From the NCBI RefSeq assembly GCF_019038435.1, contig NZ_JAGPOX010000062.1, forward strand, positions 1 through 54,344: a DNA stretch of 54,344 nt, written 5' to 3'. Shown piece after piece: positions 8,247 through 15,765 of the stretch. Below the pieces are notes generated by a model, which was not told where the DNA came from, did not search any database, and saw only the letters and a program-made list of their open reading frames with translations. A program made the translations under genes and the position numbers. The stretch is from Nocardia alni. GTDB lineage: Bacteria > Actinomycetota > Actinomycetes > Mycobacteriales > Mycobacteriaceae. How positions within the stretch are numbered: the stretch's first letter is position 1; every line of letters begins with the position of its first letter.

Positions 8247-8969
8247 TCAAAGCCACAGCGGTGGGCTGGTCTGCGGGCCGTCGATGTGAATGTCGCCTGC
8301 CCCGCGACCGGCCGCCCAGCGTACGACGGTCGCCAGCGGGCCGGAAACGGTTGTGGTGACAGCAGTTTCGGGCTGAACCGGGATCGCCGCACGCCCATCG
8401 GCGGCCAGCAGTACGCCCGCGCCGTCACCGCGTCGATGCCACACGTCGGTGATATCGGTGAGCAGCGAATCCAGCACGGTGTCGGGAAAGTCCTCGAAGC
8501 GAGCGCCGTCGGCGAGATCCACCGCATGGATCCACACCTCGCGCGAACGCATCCACAGGACTTCGTCGGCCCGCACGAGCCTGCCCTGGGCGGTGCGCAC
8601 CTGCGCACTCCATACGGATTCCGTTGCAGCGCTCAATCGCTCGTCGAATATGCGCGCTGTACGCCGGAACTCATGGCGTAGCGTCTCGGGCTCCAGCGTC
8701 GCACCCTCGGCGATTTCGGTCGCCCGCCCCTCGGCGGAAGAGTACATCGGCGTCTCGACACCGGTTTCGGCCCAGTCCAGCAGTCGGCCCAGCGCGGTGG
8801 CGTTGTAGCCGAGATGGGCGATGAGATGTGCGCGGGTCCAGTCCGGTAGCGCGCTGGGCTCGCGAAAGTCGTCGTCGGCGATGCCGTCGAGCCGCTGCGC
8901 AAGGTAGGCGGTTCCGCTCCGAACGATCGATAGGCGTTGTGCGAGCGGAAGTTCAGCGAATCGAGTCAT
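8247..8969 (-). CDS. mycothiol-dependent maleylpyruvate isomerase
   Basis: Isomerises maleylpyruvate to fumarylpyruvate with mycothiol as cofactor, the third step of the gentisate pathway. The 240-residue length matches the Corynebacterium glutamicum enzyme. The zinc ligands known there, H52, E144 and H148, fall at the same numbers here: HLGYNA gives H52 and RSREVWIHAVDL gives E144 and H148. The N-terminal DinB-like four-helix bundle and the C-terminal alpha/beta domain (PLATVVRWAAGRG) are both present. Its ATG overlaps the stop of the upstream hydrolase by 4 bp, so translation is probably coupled. Confidence 0.93.
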   Translation of the reverse strand: MTRFAELPLAQRLSIVRSGTAYLAQRLDGIADDDFREPSALPDWTRAHLIAHLGYNATALGRLLDWAETGVETPMYSSAEGRATEIAEGATLEPETLRHEFRRTARIFDERLSAATESVWSAQVRTAQGRLVRADEVLWMRSREVWIHAVDLADGARFEDFPDTVLDSLLTDITDVWHRRGDGAGVLLAADGRAAIPVQPETAVTTTVSGPLATVVRWAAGRGAGDIHIDGPQTSPPLWL

Positions 8970-9793
8970 GACGCGGCGATCAGGGTCTTGTTGCGCACGG
9001 TCCCCAGCCCGTCGATGCTGACCTCCACGGTCTGGCCGTCACCGATGTAGCGCGGTGGCTTGCGCGCGTGCCCGACGCCGCCGGTGGTGCCGGTGATGAT
9101 GACGTCACCGGGGTGCAGCGTGAGGATGTGCGAGATGTAGCCGACGAGTGCGGCCGGGGTGAACACCAGGTCGTCGGTGGTAGCCGATTGCATCAGCTCA
9201 TTATCCAGTCGCGCTTCGATGCGGGAACCGAGGGTGTACCCGGTGGTCAGGAACGGGCCGAAGCCGCTGGTCTTCTCGAAGTTCTTGCCCTGGTCCCACT
9301 GCATCGTGCGGTATTGGTAGTCGCGCATGGTGTAGTCGTTGATCACCGAATATCCGGCGATATAGCCTGCTGCGTCGGCCTCGGTGACCTGATACGCCGC
9401 GGCGCCGATCACCACGGCGAGTTCGGCCTCCCAGTCCAATTGCGCGGCGGCGTAGGCGGGTACGGTCACATCGTCGTAGGGGCCGGTGAGCGCATCGGCG
9501 AATTTCGTGAACAGTGTCGGGTATTCGGGCAGATCGCGGCCCATCTCCTTGATGTGGCTCGCGTAATTGAGGCCGACGCAGACGATTTTTCCGGGACGCG
9601 GCACGACCGGCGCGTAATCGGCGCTCGCCAGGTCCACTGCCCGGCCGGCGGCGTGCTCGGCGACAGTTTGCCAGTCCGGCGAGGCCAGCAGCGAGGACAA
9701 GTCGGCGTAGCCGTCGATGACGGTCGCGGTGCTGTCGGTGTCGATACGGACGGCGGCGGTGCCGCCGTCCAGACGCAGCGTGGCAAGGCGCAT
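8966..9793 (-). CDS. fumarylpyruvate hydrolase (FAH family)
   Basis: Cleaves fumarylpyruvate to fumarate and pyruvate, the last step of the gentisate route. A 275-residue FAH-family protein: N-terminal cap domain to about residue 65, then the catalytic domain beginning GKIVCVGLNYASHIKEMG. The metal-binding acidic set is seen in DWEAELAVVIG and the YSVINDYTMRDYQ block, and the C-terminal PGDVIITGTTGGVG loop is typical. The function is fixed by its place between gentisate dioxygenase (4 bp upstream) and the isomerase (4-bp overlap). Homologues act on related acylpyruvates, so context carries the specificity. Confidence 0.92.
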   Translation of the reverse strand: MRLATLRLDGGTAAVRIDTDSTATVIDGYADLSSLLASPDWQTVAEHAAGRAVDLASADYAPVVPRPGKIVCVGLNYASHIKEMGRDLPEYPTLFTKFADALTGPYDDVTVPAYAAAQLDWEAELAVVIGAAAYQVTEADAAGYIAGYSVINDYTMRDYQYRTMQWDQGKNFEKTSGFGPFLTTGYTLGSRIEARLDNELMQSATTDDLVFTPAALVGYISHILTLHPGDVIITGTTGGVGHARKPPRYIGDGQTVEVSIDGLGTVRNKTLIAAS

Positions 9794-9797
9794 GCGG

Positions 9798-10859
9798 TCA
9801 GGCTCCTTCGTGGGTGCGGTCGAGGTGCAGGCGCTCCATGATCGGCGCGTCGGAGAACGCGAAAAGATCTACGCCCGAATCGGTTTCGACCGACCACGGC
9901 ACCCACGAAGGCGCCACGATCAGATCGCCGGTCTCGACGGTGTGCGATCGGTCGCCGAGGTGGTAGGTCGCCGCGCCGTCGAAGACCTGGAAGACGCTCG
10001 AACCGACGTCCCGCCGTGTCGCGGTGCGCGTGCCGGGGCGCAGCCGGTGGAACTCCGCGCGGATGGTCGGCATGACATCGCCGCCGGTGGTGGGATTGGT
10101 GTAGCGGATCGCCGCGTGCCCGGGTTCGGTTGTGGCGGAATATCCTTCGTCCTCCAGCGCGAGTTGCTCGCGCAGCGCCGCATCGGTGTGCGCCCAGCGG
10201 TAGCACGCGATCGGCGAACTGATCGTGGCGGACGCGCCGACGAGCGGGCGCAGGCCGGGATGGGCCCAGAGTCGTTCGGAGCGTGAGACATCCGGCATCG
10301 AGTCGTCGGTGACGCCGTCGGCGCCGAACTCGAAGAAACCCGTGTCGGCGTAGTGCGCGAACGGGATGTCCAGACCGTCGATCCAGGCCATCGGATGGTC
10401 GGTCTCGTTGTGATGGCCGTGGAAGTGCCATCCCGGGGTGAGCAGGAAATCGCCGCGTCGCATCGCCACCGGGTCGCCGTTCACCACCGTCCACACGCCC
10501 TCGCCCTCGACGACGAAACGAAAGGCGTTCTGCGAGTGGCGATGTTCGGGCGCCGTCTCACGCGGGCCCAGGTATTGGATGGCCGCCCACAGGGTGGGGG
10601 AAGCGTACGGTACGCCGCCGAGACCCGGATTGGCCAGGGCGATCGCGCGGCGCTCGCCGCCGCGGCCGACCGGCACCAGTTCGCCCGCACGCTGGGCCAG
10701 CGGGTACAGCGTCGACCACTTCCAGACGAACGGCACGGCCTTGGGGCTGGGTGTCATCGGCATGAGGTCGCCGCGCTGGGTCCACAGCGGGTTCAGATGT
10801 TCGGCCGCGAAGTCGCGGTACAGCAGCTTCAGGGCGGGGTCCGTGTCGGTGGACGTCAT
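9798..10859 (-). CDS. gentisate 1,2-dioxygenase
   Basis: Fe(II) cupin dioxygenase that opens gentisate to maleylpyruvate. The 353-residue protein has two cupin domains. The first carries the iron histidines H106 and H108 (APEHRHSQNAFRFVVEGEG) and the H145/H147 pair (PGWHFHGHHNE). The second (about residues 265-340, RPGTRTATRRDVGSSVFQVF) has lost the metal histidines, as in bicupin gentisate dioxygenases I know. It is the first gene of a three-gene operon. The 119 bp upstream contain TTTC-N9-GAAA (around 10957-10975), a candidate site for the neighbouring IclR regulator. Confidence 0.95.
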   Translation of the reverse strand: MTSTDTDPALKLLYRDFAAEHLNPLWTQRGDLMPMTPSPKAVPFVWKWSTLYPLAQRAGELVPVGRGGERRAIALANPGLGGVPYASPTLWAAIQYLGPRETAPEHRHSQNAFRFVVEGEGVWTVVNGDPVAMRRGDFLLTPGWHFHGHHNETDHPMAWIDGLDIPFAHYADTGFFEFGADGVTDDSMPDVSRSERLWAHPGLRPLVGASATISSPIACYRWAHTDAALREQLALEDEGYSATTEPGHAAIRYTNPTTGGDVMPTIRAEFHRLRPGTRTATRRDVGSSVFQVFDGAATYHLGDRSHTVETGDLIVAPSWVPWSVETDSGVDLFAFSDAPIMERLHLDRTHEGA

Positions 10860-10978
10860 GATGCTCGCGTCTCCTCGGTCGGTGCTGACAGCGGCGGGTC
10901 GAGGTGCTCGCCACCTGATTCGACGCTAGGAGTGCCGGCCCGCGGTCGTGCAGAGTTTTCTTGTATATGGAAATCGGC

Positions 10979-11791
10979 TCAGGGCTCGATCGCCGCGGCG
11001 TCCACCTCGATGCCGCGGACGGCGTCGCGCAGGTGGGTCAGCAGCGGGCCGCGCAGATGCTGTCGATAACGGGTGGCCGGCACGGCGACCGTGACCGCGG
11101 CGATGGCAACGCCGTGACCATTGCGGATCGCCATGCCGAAGGCGGCGACGCCCGCCTCGGTCTGCTCCAGGTTCACCCCGAATCCGGCGGATCGCACGCC
11201 CTCGAGTTCGTGTGCGAACCGATCGAAGTCCGCTGCGGCCATCCGCCGGTCGAACGGGGCCGGTTCGGCCGCGTCCTGTTCGGCGGGGCGCAGGTAGAGC
11301 TGTTCGAGGACGCGGCGGGGCAGTTCGGCCAGCAGTACCCGACCGCCGGCGGTGGATTCGGCGGGCAGTACCTGGCCCTGCCGATCGCCCACCCGCAGCA
11401 TGTTCGACGCCTCGGCCGACAGCAGGAATCTGCACTGGGCGCCGACGCGGATCACCAGATTGGTCGTCTCGCCGGTGAGCGCGGTCAGGGCCTCCAGGTG
11501 CGGGCGACAGCGTTCGCCCAGTTCACGCGTCCAGCCGCGCTGTGCGGGCCCGGCGCCCAGCGCGGGCCCCGGGTGATAACGGCGGTTCTCGTCGTGCATC
11601 GCGAAGCCGCGATACACGAGCATGGCCAGCAGCCGGTGCGCGGTCGACGGTGCGGTGCCCAGCGCGGCCGCGGCGTCGGTCAGGCGCAGTTCACCCTCGT
11701 CGCGCAGCAGTTGGAGCAGCCGCAATGCGTTGTCGACCGATTCCAGGGCGTACGCGGGGCGCTCGATCGTCTTCTGAGATTTTTTCCGCAT
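10979..11791 (-). CDS. IclR-family regulator of the gentisate module
   Basis: A 270-residue IclR protein: winged HTH at about residues 15-75 (ALESVDNALRLLQLLRDEGE, then AAALGTAPSTAHRLLAMLVY), then the IclR effector domain ending ATRYRQHLRGPLLTHLRDAV. ATG 11791 gives the usual short leader before ALESVD; an in-frame ATG at 11812 adds seven residues (MEQSSSV) and cannot be excluded. It is divergent from the 3-hydroxybenzoate hydroxylase, 48 bp away, and is followed on the same strand by the gentisate operon. Local control by 3-hydroxybenzoate or gentisate is the natural inference. A very long open frame continuing to 12922 is an artefact antisense to the hydroxylase. Confidence 0.93.
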   Translation of the reverse strand: MRKKSQKTIERPAYALESVDNALRLLQLLRDEGELRLTDAAAALGTAPSTAHRLLAMLVYRGFAMHDENRRYHPGPALGAGPAQRGWTRELGERCRPHLEALTALTGETTNLVIRVGAQCRFLLSAEASNMLRVGDRQGQVLPAESTAGGRVLLAELPRRVLEQLYLRPAEQDAAEPAPFDRRMAAADFDRFAHELEGVRSAGFGVNLEQTEAGVAAFGMAIRNGHGVAIAAVTVAVPATRYRQHLRGPLLTHLRDAVRGIEVDAAAIEP

Positions 11792-11805
11792 GACAGAACT
11801 CGATT

Positions 11806-11827
11806 GTTCCATGTGCCCGATCGGAAC
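11806..11827. promoter_or_regulatory. candidate IclR site between iclR and hydroxylase
   Basis: GTTCC-N12-GGAAC forms a short perfect dyad between the divergent starts at 11791 and 11840. Arm length is only 5 bp, so this is a weak call supported mainly by position. Confidence 0.35.
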
Positions 11828-11839
11828 CACGCTGGTGGT

Positions 11840-13030
11840 ATGTCCGAACTCAGCACACATGTGGTCATCGCGGGCGGCGGCATCGGCGGTGCGGCCACCG
11901 CCCTGGCCCTCGCCCGCGCCGGAGCGAGGGTCACGCTGTTCGAGCGCGCCCCCGAATTCGGCGAGGTGGGCGCGGGATTGCAGATCGGCCCGCACGGCTC
12001 GCGCATCCTCGAGTCCTGGGGCCTGCTCGACGAGGTGCTGGCCAGCGGCGTGCAGCCGGACAATCTCGTATTCCGCGACGCGATCACCGCCGAGACACTG
12101 ACCACCGTCGACCTCGGTCCGCGCTTCCGCGAGCATTACGGCGGCCCGTACTTCGTCACCCACCGCAGCGACCTGCACGCCGCACTCGTCGGCGCGGCTC
12201 GGCAGGCGGGCGTCGAATTGTTCACCGGCCGTACCGTTGTCGACATCGTCACCGACGGTCCGCGGGCGATCGTCACCACCGACGACGGCGCCACCTGCGA
12301 GGCCGATGTGGCGGTGGCCATGGACGGGCTCAAGTCGCGACTGCGCGCGAAGGTGAGCCCCGACGACCCGGTCGCCTCCGGATACGTCGCCTACCGGGGC
12401 GCCTTCCCCCGTGACGAGGTCGGCCTCGACGTCGACCTGCACGATGTGGTCGGATATATCGGGCCGCGTTGTCATTTCATCCAGTATCCGTTGCGCGGCG
12501 GCACGATGCTGAATCAGGTGGCGGTCTTCGAGTCGCCGGGTTATCGTGCCGGAGAGCAGGATTGGGGTCACCCGGAGGAGCTGGACGCGGCGTTCGCGCA
12601 CTGTCACGAGCGGGTGCGCGAGGGCGTGCGGCACCTGTGGCGCGACCGGTGGTGGCCGATGTACGACCGCGAACCCGTCGAGAACTGGATCGACGGCCGG
12701 ATGATCCTGCTGGGCGACGCCGCGCACCCGCCGCTGCAATATCTCGCCTCCGGCGCCGTGATGGCGTTGGAGGACGCCACCTGCCTGGCCGGCTACGCGC
12801 GGGCCGGTGCGTCCGGCGGCATACCGGACTGGTCGCAGATCTTGAAGCAGGTCAACGCCGAACGCGCCCCCCGCTGCAACCGCGTGATCACCACCGGCCG
12901 AATGTGGGGCGAACTGTGGCATCTCGACGGCACCGCCCGCCTGGCCCGCAACGAACTGTTCCGCGTCCGCGACACCGAAAGCTGGAAGTACACCGACTGG
13001 CTCTGGGGCTACTCCTGCGCCGGATCCTGA
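11840..13030 (+). CDS. 3-hydroxybenzoate 6-hydroxylase (gentisate-forming)
   Basis: NADH- and FAD-dependent monooxygenase that para-hydroxylates 3-hydroxybenzoate to gentisate. The 396-residue protein follows recalled Rhodococcus jostii 3HB6H nearly end to end: Rossmann motif IAGGGIGGAATALALARAG, then GEVGAGLQIGPHG, GGPYFVTHRSDLHA, the DG motif region VAMDGLKSRLR, VGYIGPRCHFIQYPLRGG, the GD motif MILLGDAAHPPLQYLASG, and the C-terminal GRMWGELWHLDGTARLARNE. ATG at 11840 follows GGTGG and begins the FAD fold. Divergence from iclR and the adjacent gentisate operon complete the pathway from 3-hydroxybenzoate to fumarate and pyruvate. Confidence 0.96.
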   Translation: MSELSTHVVIAGGGIGGAATALALARAGARVTLFERAPEFGEVGAGLQIGPHGSRILESWGLLDEVLASGVQPDNLVFRDAITAETLTTVDLGPRFREHYGGPYFVTHRSDLHAALVGAARQAGVELFTGRTVVDIVTDGPRAIVTTDDGATCEADVAVAMDGLKSRLRAKVSPDDPVASGYVAYRGAFPRDEVGLDVDLHDVVGYIGPRCHFIQYPLRGGTMLNQVAVFESPGYRAGEQDWGHPEELDAAFAHCHERVREGVRHLWRDRWWPMYDREPVENWIDGRMILLGDAAHPPLQYLASGAVMALEDATCLAGYARAGASGGIPDWSQILKQVNAERAPRCNRVITTGRMWGELWHLDGTARLARNELFRVRDTESWKYTDWLWGYSCAGS

Positions 13031-13039
13031 CGGCTAATT

Positions 13040-13190
13040 TGTGTAATACGCGATCGGTTGCCGGGTCGGCAGGGAAGAACATCTCGATCGTCAATTCGAC
13101 GAGGGTGACGTCGAGCGGGGGCCGAGCATGCCCATGACGGTGAACAGCACCAGATCGGGATCCGTTCTCCCGACCGATCGGTTCGGGGGT
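13040..13190 (-). pseudogene. frameshifted gene remnant, unrecognised
   Basis: On the minus strand, TDPDLVLFTVMGMLGP in one frame is followed at once by LDVTLVELTIEMFFPADPAT in the next. Together they read as plausible protein broken by one indel near the GGGGGCC run at about 13118. The tail resembles the end of some TetR-type effector domains, but I would not name it. No intact ORF remains. Confidence 0.3.
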
Positions 13191-13212
13191 GGTGCCGCGC
13201 GCTCCGGGGCGT

Positions 13213-13300
13213 GAGAACCGGCCTCCCGCTGCATTCTTCGGCTGTGATCGTCGGAAACCGGAGTTTCGCGGCAGGAAAATGCAGCGGGAGGCCGGTTCTC
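13213..13300. repeat. palindromic hairpin repeat, copy A
   Basis: An 88-bp element with a perfect 23-bp terminal inverted repeat (13213-13235 against 13278-13300; arm begins GAGAACCGGCCTCCCGCTGC). The 42-bp centre contains CGG-AAA-CCG, a second small dyad. Related copies lie at 46716, 51813 and 52966. It sits among gene remnants. No target-site duplication is obvious. Confidence 0.85.
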
Positions 13301-13499
13301 CGGTGCCGGTCATGGCACTTCCTGAATCCCGTTATGCCAGAACAGGATCAGATGCTCTCGGTCGCGCTGCGGTGACGCCTGCTCTGTTCGCGGCACGATC
13401 GAGGGCCAGGTTCCGACCTCGTCGGCGAGCCGGACCACGGGACCGTCGACCAGAGCAACCCGTCGAGGTGACCGGTCGCCTGCGGATCCGATTCCGCAG

Positions 13500-13631
13500 G
13501 CGACCTCGGTCGTTGACGAAGGCGCGGGTCACGGCATCTACCGCGACGAGGCAGCGGGACACGCTGAGCGGATCGCAGCGTTCGCTCGCACTGCGCCGCG
13601 ATCCGCCCGAGCGTCCGCGGCGGTCCGGTGA
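13500..13631 (+). pseudogene. possible alpha/beta-hydrolase C-terminal remnant
   Basis: The plus-strand frame ending TGA 13631 reads ATSVVDEGAGHGIYRDEAAG then HAERIAAFARTA. GAGHGIYRDEAA...AERIAAFAR looks like the region around the catalytic histidine at the end of alpha/beta-hydrolases. Nothing upstream in frame looks hydrolase-like, so this is at best a short relic. Confidence 0.3.
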
Positions 13632-13641
13632 TCTTTCGGTG

Positions 13642-13944
13642 CTACGCGTTCTCGACCGCGGTACGCGTCGTGAACGGGAGAACGAGCCGGGAGGGGTGGG
13701 TGGCGTCGCGGTAGATCTTGTGGGTGACCGGGCGGCCTACCGGGAGGTGGAAGGCGTCCGGTGGGAGCAGGGCGTTGTGGTCGTCGGCCAGCGGCTCGTC
13801 GTTCGACAGTTCCGCCATCAGGCGGTGGCCGGGCTGGAAGGTCGCGGCGAACGGGTACAGGCGCAGCACGTACTCCTCGATCTTGCCCGGCTCCACGGGC
13901 ACGGACCGGGTGTGCGGATGGTAGGGGTTGCCCTCGGTGGTGCG
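13642..13944 (-). pseudogene. CocE/NonD-type hydrolase, C-terminal fragment
   Basis: About 100 residues of the beta-sandwich C-terminal domain (X-Pro dipeptidyl-peptidase type, PF08530-like) of a CocE/NonD acyl hydrolase: GNPYHPHTRSVPVEPGKIEE, YVLRLYPFAATFQPGHRLM and IYRDATHPSRLVLPFT. The catalytic alpha/beta-hydrolase domain, normally about 350 residues before it, is missing; the open frame upstream to 14121 is unrelated, arginine-rich sequence. It is a decayed gene end, left in the remnant-rich gap between the gentisate module and the 14-28 kb island. Confidence 0.75.
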
Positions 13945-14110
13945 GTCGTCGAGTTCGGATGGTCGCCCCCGGACCCGGGGAGTGTCACGTCGGATCCGTG
14001 GCTGTCCGCGCCGGGCGAAATAGCCGTTCCGGTGTGCTGACGGGAGCTGCCCGACGCGGTGTTCCGCCGCAGGTCGTCCAGATTCCTCTATGCCGCGCCT
14101 CACATATGGA

Positions 14111-14121
14111 TTGTCATACAA
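14111..14121. promoter_or_regulatory. secondary GntR-type half palindrome
   Basis: TTGT-CAT-ACAA, the same TTGT-N3-ACAA core as the perfect site at 14227, lies about 115 bp further upstream. It may be an auxiliary GntR site or chance. Confidence 0.35.
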
Positions 14122-14226
14122 GATTGAGTTTCGCGATGAATTCCTGAGACTGTTCTGTGAACATGATGCGGAACTACCAGGTGGACGTTGTGGTCACACC
14201 CGGGGCCGTGCTAGCTTCTAGCCATC

Positions 14227-14241
14227 GATTGTTAGACAATC
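14227..14241. promoter_or_regulatory. GntR operator 1 (GATTGT-TAG-ACAATC)
   Basis: A perfect 15-bp palindrome 60 bp before the first gene of the catabolic island. The identical 15 bp recur at 22014-22028. TTGT-N3-ACAA dyads are the usual shape for FCD-type GntR regulators, and two such genes lie in the island. Spacing suggests it overlaps the promoter. Confidence 0.8.
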
Positions 14242-14301
14242 TGCGAGGGTAGTCGAGGGCATCGGATGAGTCGGCCCGAGAGGTAAGTGAGGTGTGCAGC
14301 G

Positions 14302-14895
14302 GTGATAACCATCAGCGAAGAGATTCCCGTACCAAGTCCCCCCGAGCGCGTGTGGGAGGTGATCTCCGACCCCGAACAGGTCGTATCCTGCATCCATGGC
14401 GCCGAGCTCGGGCAGGCTCATGAGGACGGATCCTTCGACGGGTTCGTGGGCGTCAAGTTCGGCGCCATACGGGTGAAGTTCGCCGCGAAGGTGACGCTGG
14501 AGCTGGCCGAAGCCGAACAGGAGGGCCACCTCACCGCACGCGGGCGCGACGGGCAGGGAGCCACGCGCTTCAGCGCCGACGCCACTTTCCGCGTAGTCGA
14601 GGACGCACCGGCCGGCGGTTCGCGGGTGATCGTGAAGGCCGAGGTGAACCTCTCCGGCAAACTCGCCTCGTTGATCGAATCCGGTGCGGGCGTTGTGATT
14701 TCGAAGATGACGCAGGATTTCGCGGCGCAACTGGTCCAGCGCTGCACCGGCGACGCGGAGATCGCCGTGGCGGTGATTTCGGCGCGACCGAGCCTGATGG
14801 ACCGCGTGCGGTCCTGGTGGCTGCGGATCCTGCGCAAAGAACAGAAGAACCCAGCGCACAAGGAGGTCGCAGGTGTCAGCCGCACGACTCAATAG
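14302..14895 (+). CDS. CoxG-like SRPBCC protein
   Basis: A 197-residue START/SRPBCC-fold protein of the carbon monoxide dehydrogenase subunit G family. Evidence is ITISEEIPVPSPPERVWEVI at the start, SDPEQVVSCIHGAELG, and KFAAKVTLELAEAEQEGHLT. CoxG proteins assist membrane association or maturation of molybdenum hydroxylases; here no CoxLMS-type hydroxylase is nearby, so its role in the island is unknown. The C-terminal 35 residues are basic and Trp-rich (RVRSWWLRILRKEQKN), which could touch the membrane. GTG 14302 has GAGGTG 7 bp upstream; an in-frame GTG at 14287 is the alternative. It overlaps the aldolase start by 23 bp and opens the island operon behind the GntR operator. Confidence 0.85.
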   Translation: MITISEEIPVPSPPERVWEVISDPEQVVSCIHGAELGQAHEDGSFDGFVGVKFGAIRVKFAAKVTLELAEAEQEGHLTARGRDGQGATRFSADATFRVVEDAPAGGSRVIVKAEVNLSGKLASLIESGAGVVISKMTQDFAAQLVQRCTGDAEIAVAVISARPSLMDRVRSWWLRILRKEQKNPAHKEVAGVSRTTQ

Positions 14896-15733
14896 AGTGA
14901 TCGGGGCGCTCGAGGCGGGGCAGCACGTCTTCGCCTCCTTCGTCACGGCCGATCCCGCGACGGCCCTCGAATTCAGCACCGCCGGCTACGACGGACTGAT
15001 ATTCGAGATGGAGCACAAGCCGTGGGATATCGCGGCGCTGCGGGACAGCCTGCAATATCTGTTGAACCGGCGGCAGATCTTCGAGGCGGACACCCTGGCG
15101 CCCGCGATCACCCCGCTGGTCCGGATCCCGGCCAACGGCGGCGAGAAATCGCAGTGGCATGCCAAGCAGGCTCTGGATCTGGGCGCCTTCGGAGTCGTGT
15201 GGCCGCATATCGTCCGGGTCGAGGAGGCGCGTAACGCGGTGGCGGCCTGCCGCTACCCCCGGCTGCCCGAGCGCGACCGATTCGAGCCCGCCGGCGTGCG
15301 CGGCGACAGCCCCGCCGCGGCCGCTCGCTACTGGGGCGTCTCGGCCGCGGATTACTACGCCAAGGCCGACGTCTGGCCGCTGGACCCGGACGGGGAAATC
15401 CTCGTCGCCATCATGATCGAGAGTCAGCTCGCGATACAGAACCTGCCGGACATTCTCGACCAGGTGCCCGGAATCGGTCTCGTCATCGTCGGCGAGGGCG
15501 ATATGAGCCAGGAACTGGGCGTGCCTCGCCAATTCGAGCATCCGAAAATGGTCGAGAGCAAACGCCGGGTCATCGAAATCTGCACGGCGCGCGGGGTACC
15601 CGTCGGACATCCCCATGTCACGGCCGCCAATGTCGAGCAGGTGCTCGCCGACGGCTATCGGTTCCTGATGACCGCACCCGTGCGGACCTTTCCGGGCCTG
15701 GAGAAAGGCCGCGGGCTCACCGGCCGGGCCTGA
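14873..15733 (+). CDS. HpcH/HpaI-family aldolase
   Basis: A 286-residue class II (metal-dependent) pyruvate aldolase-fold protein. Visible are FASFVTADPATALEFSTAGY and DGLIFEMEHKPWD at the front of the barrel, TPLVRIPANG (the conserved Arg strand), FGVVWPHI, and the metal strands VAIMIESQLAI and GLVIVGEGDMS. Members cleave 2-keto-4-hydroxy acids to pyruvate plus an aldehyde or keto acid. Next to a LigJ-type hydratase, the attractive substrate is 4-carboxy-4-hydroxy-2-oxoadipate (products pyruvate and oxaloacetate); this is inference, since the usual enzyme for that step is of another family. GGAGGT precedes the GTG start, which overlaps the CoxG-like gene. Confidence 0.85.
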   Translation: MSAARLNRVIGALEAGQHVFASFVTADPATALEFSTAGYDGLIFEMEHKPWDIAALRDSLQYLLNRRQIFEADTLAPAITPLVRIPANGGEKSQWHAKQALDLGAFGVVWPHIVRVEEARNAVAACRYPRLPERDRFEPAGVRGDSPAAAARYWGVSAADYYAKADVWPLDPDGEILVAIMIESQLAIQNLPDILDQVPGIGLVIVGEGDMSQELGVPRQFEHPKMVESKRRVIEICTARGVPVGHPHVTAANVEQVLADGYRFLMTAPVRTFPGLEKGRGLTGRA

Positions 15734-15765
15734 TTCCTCCCTCATACGAATTTCGGAGATCATTC

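Noticed and set aside
10979..12922. A 647-codon minus-strand open frame covering iclR and the region opposite the hydroxylase.
   Set aside because: Only the last 270 codons match IclR; the front part is a high-GC shadow of the 3-hydroxybenzoate hydroxylase.
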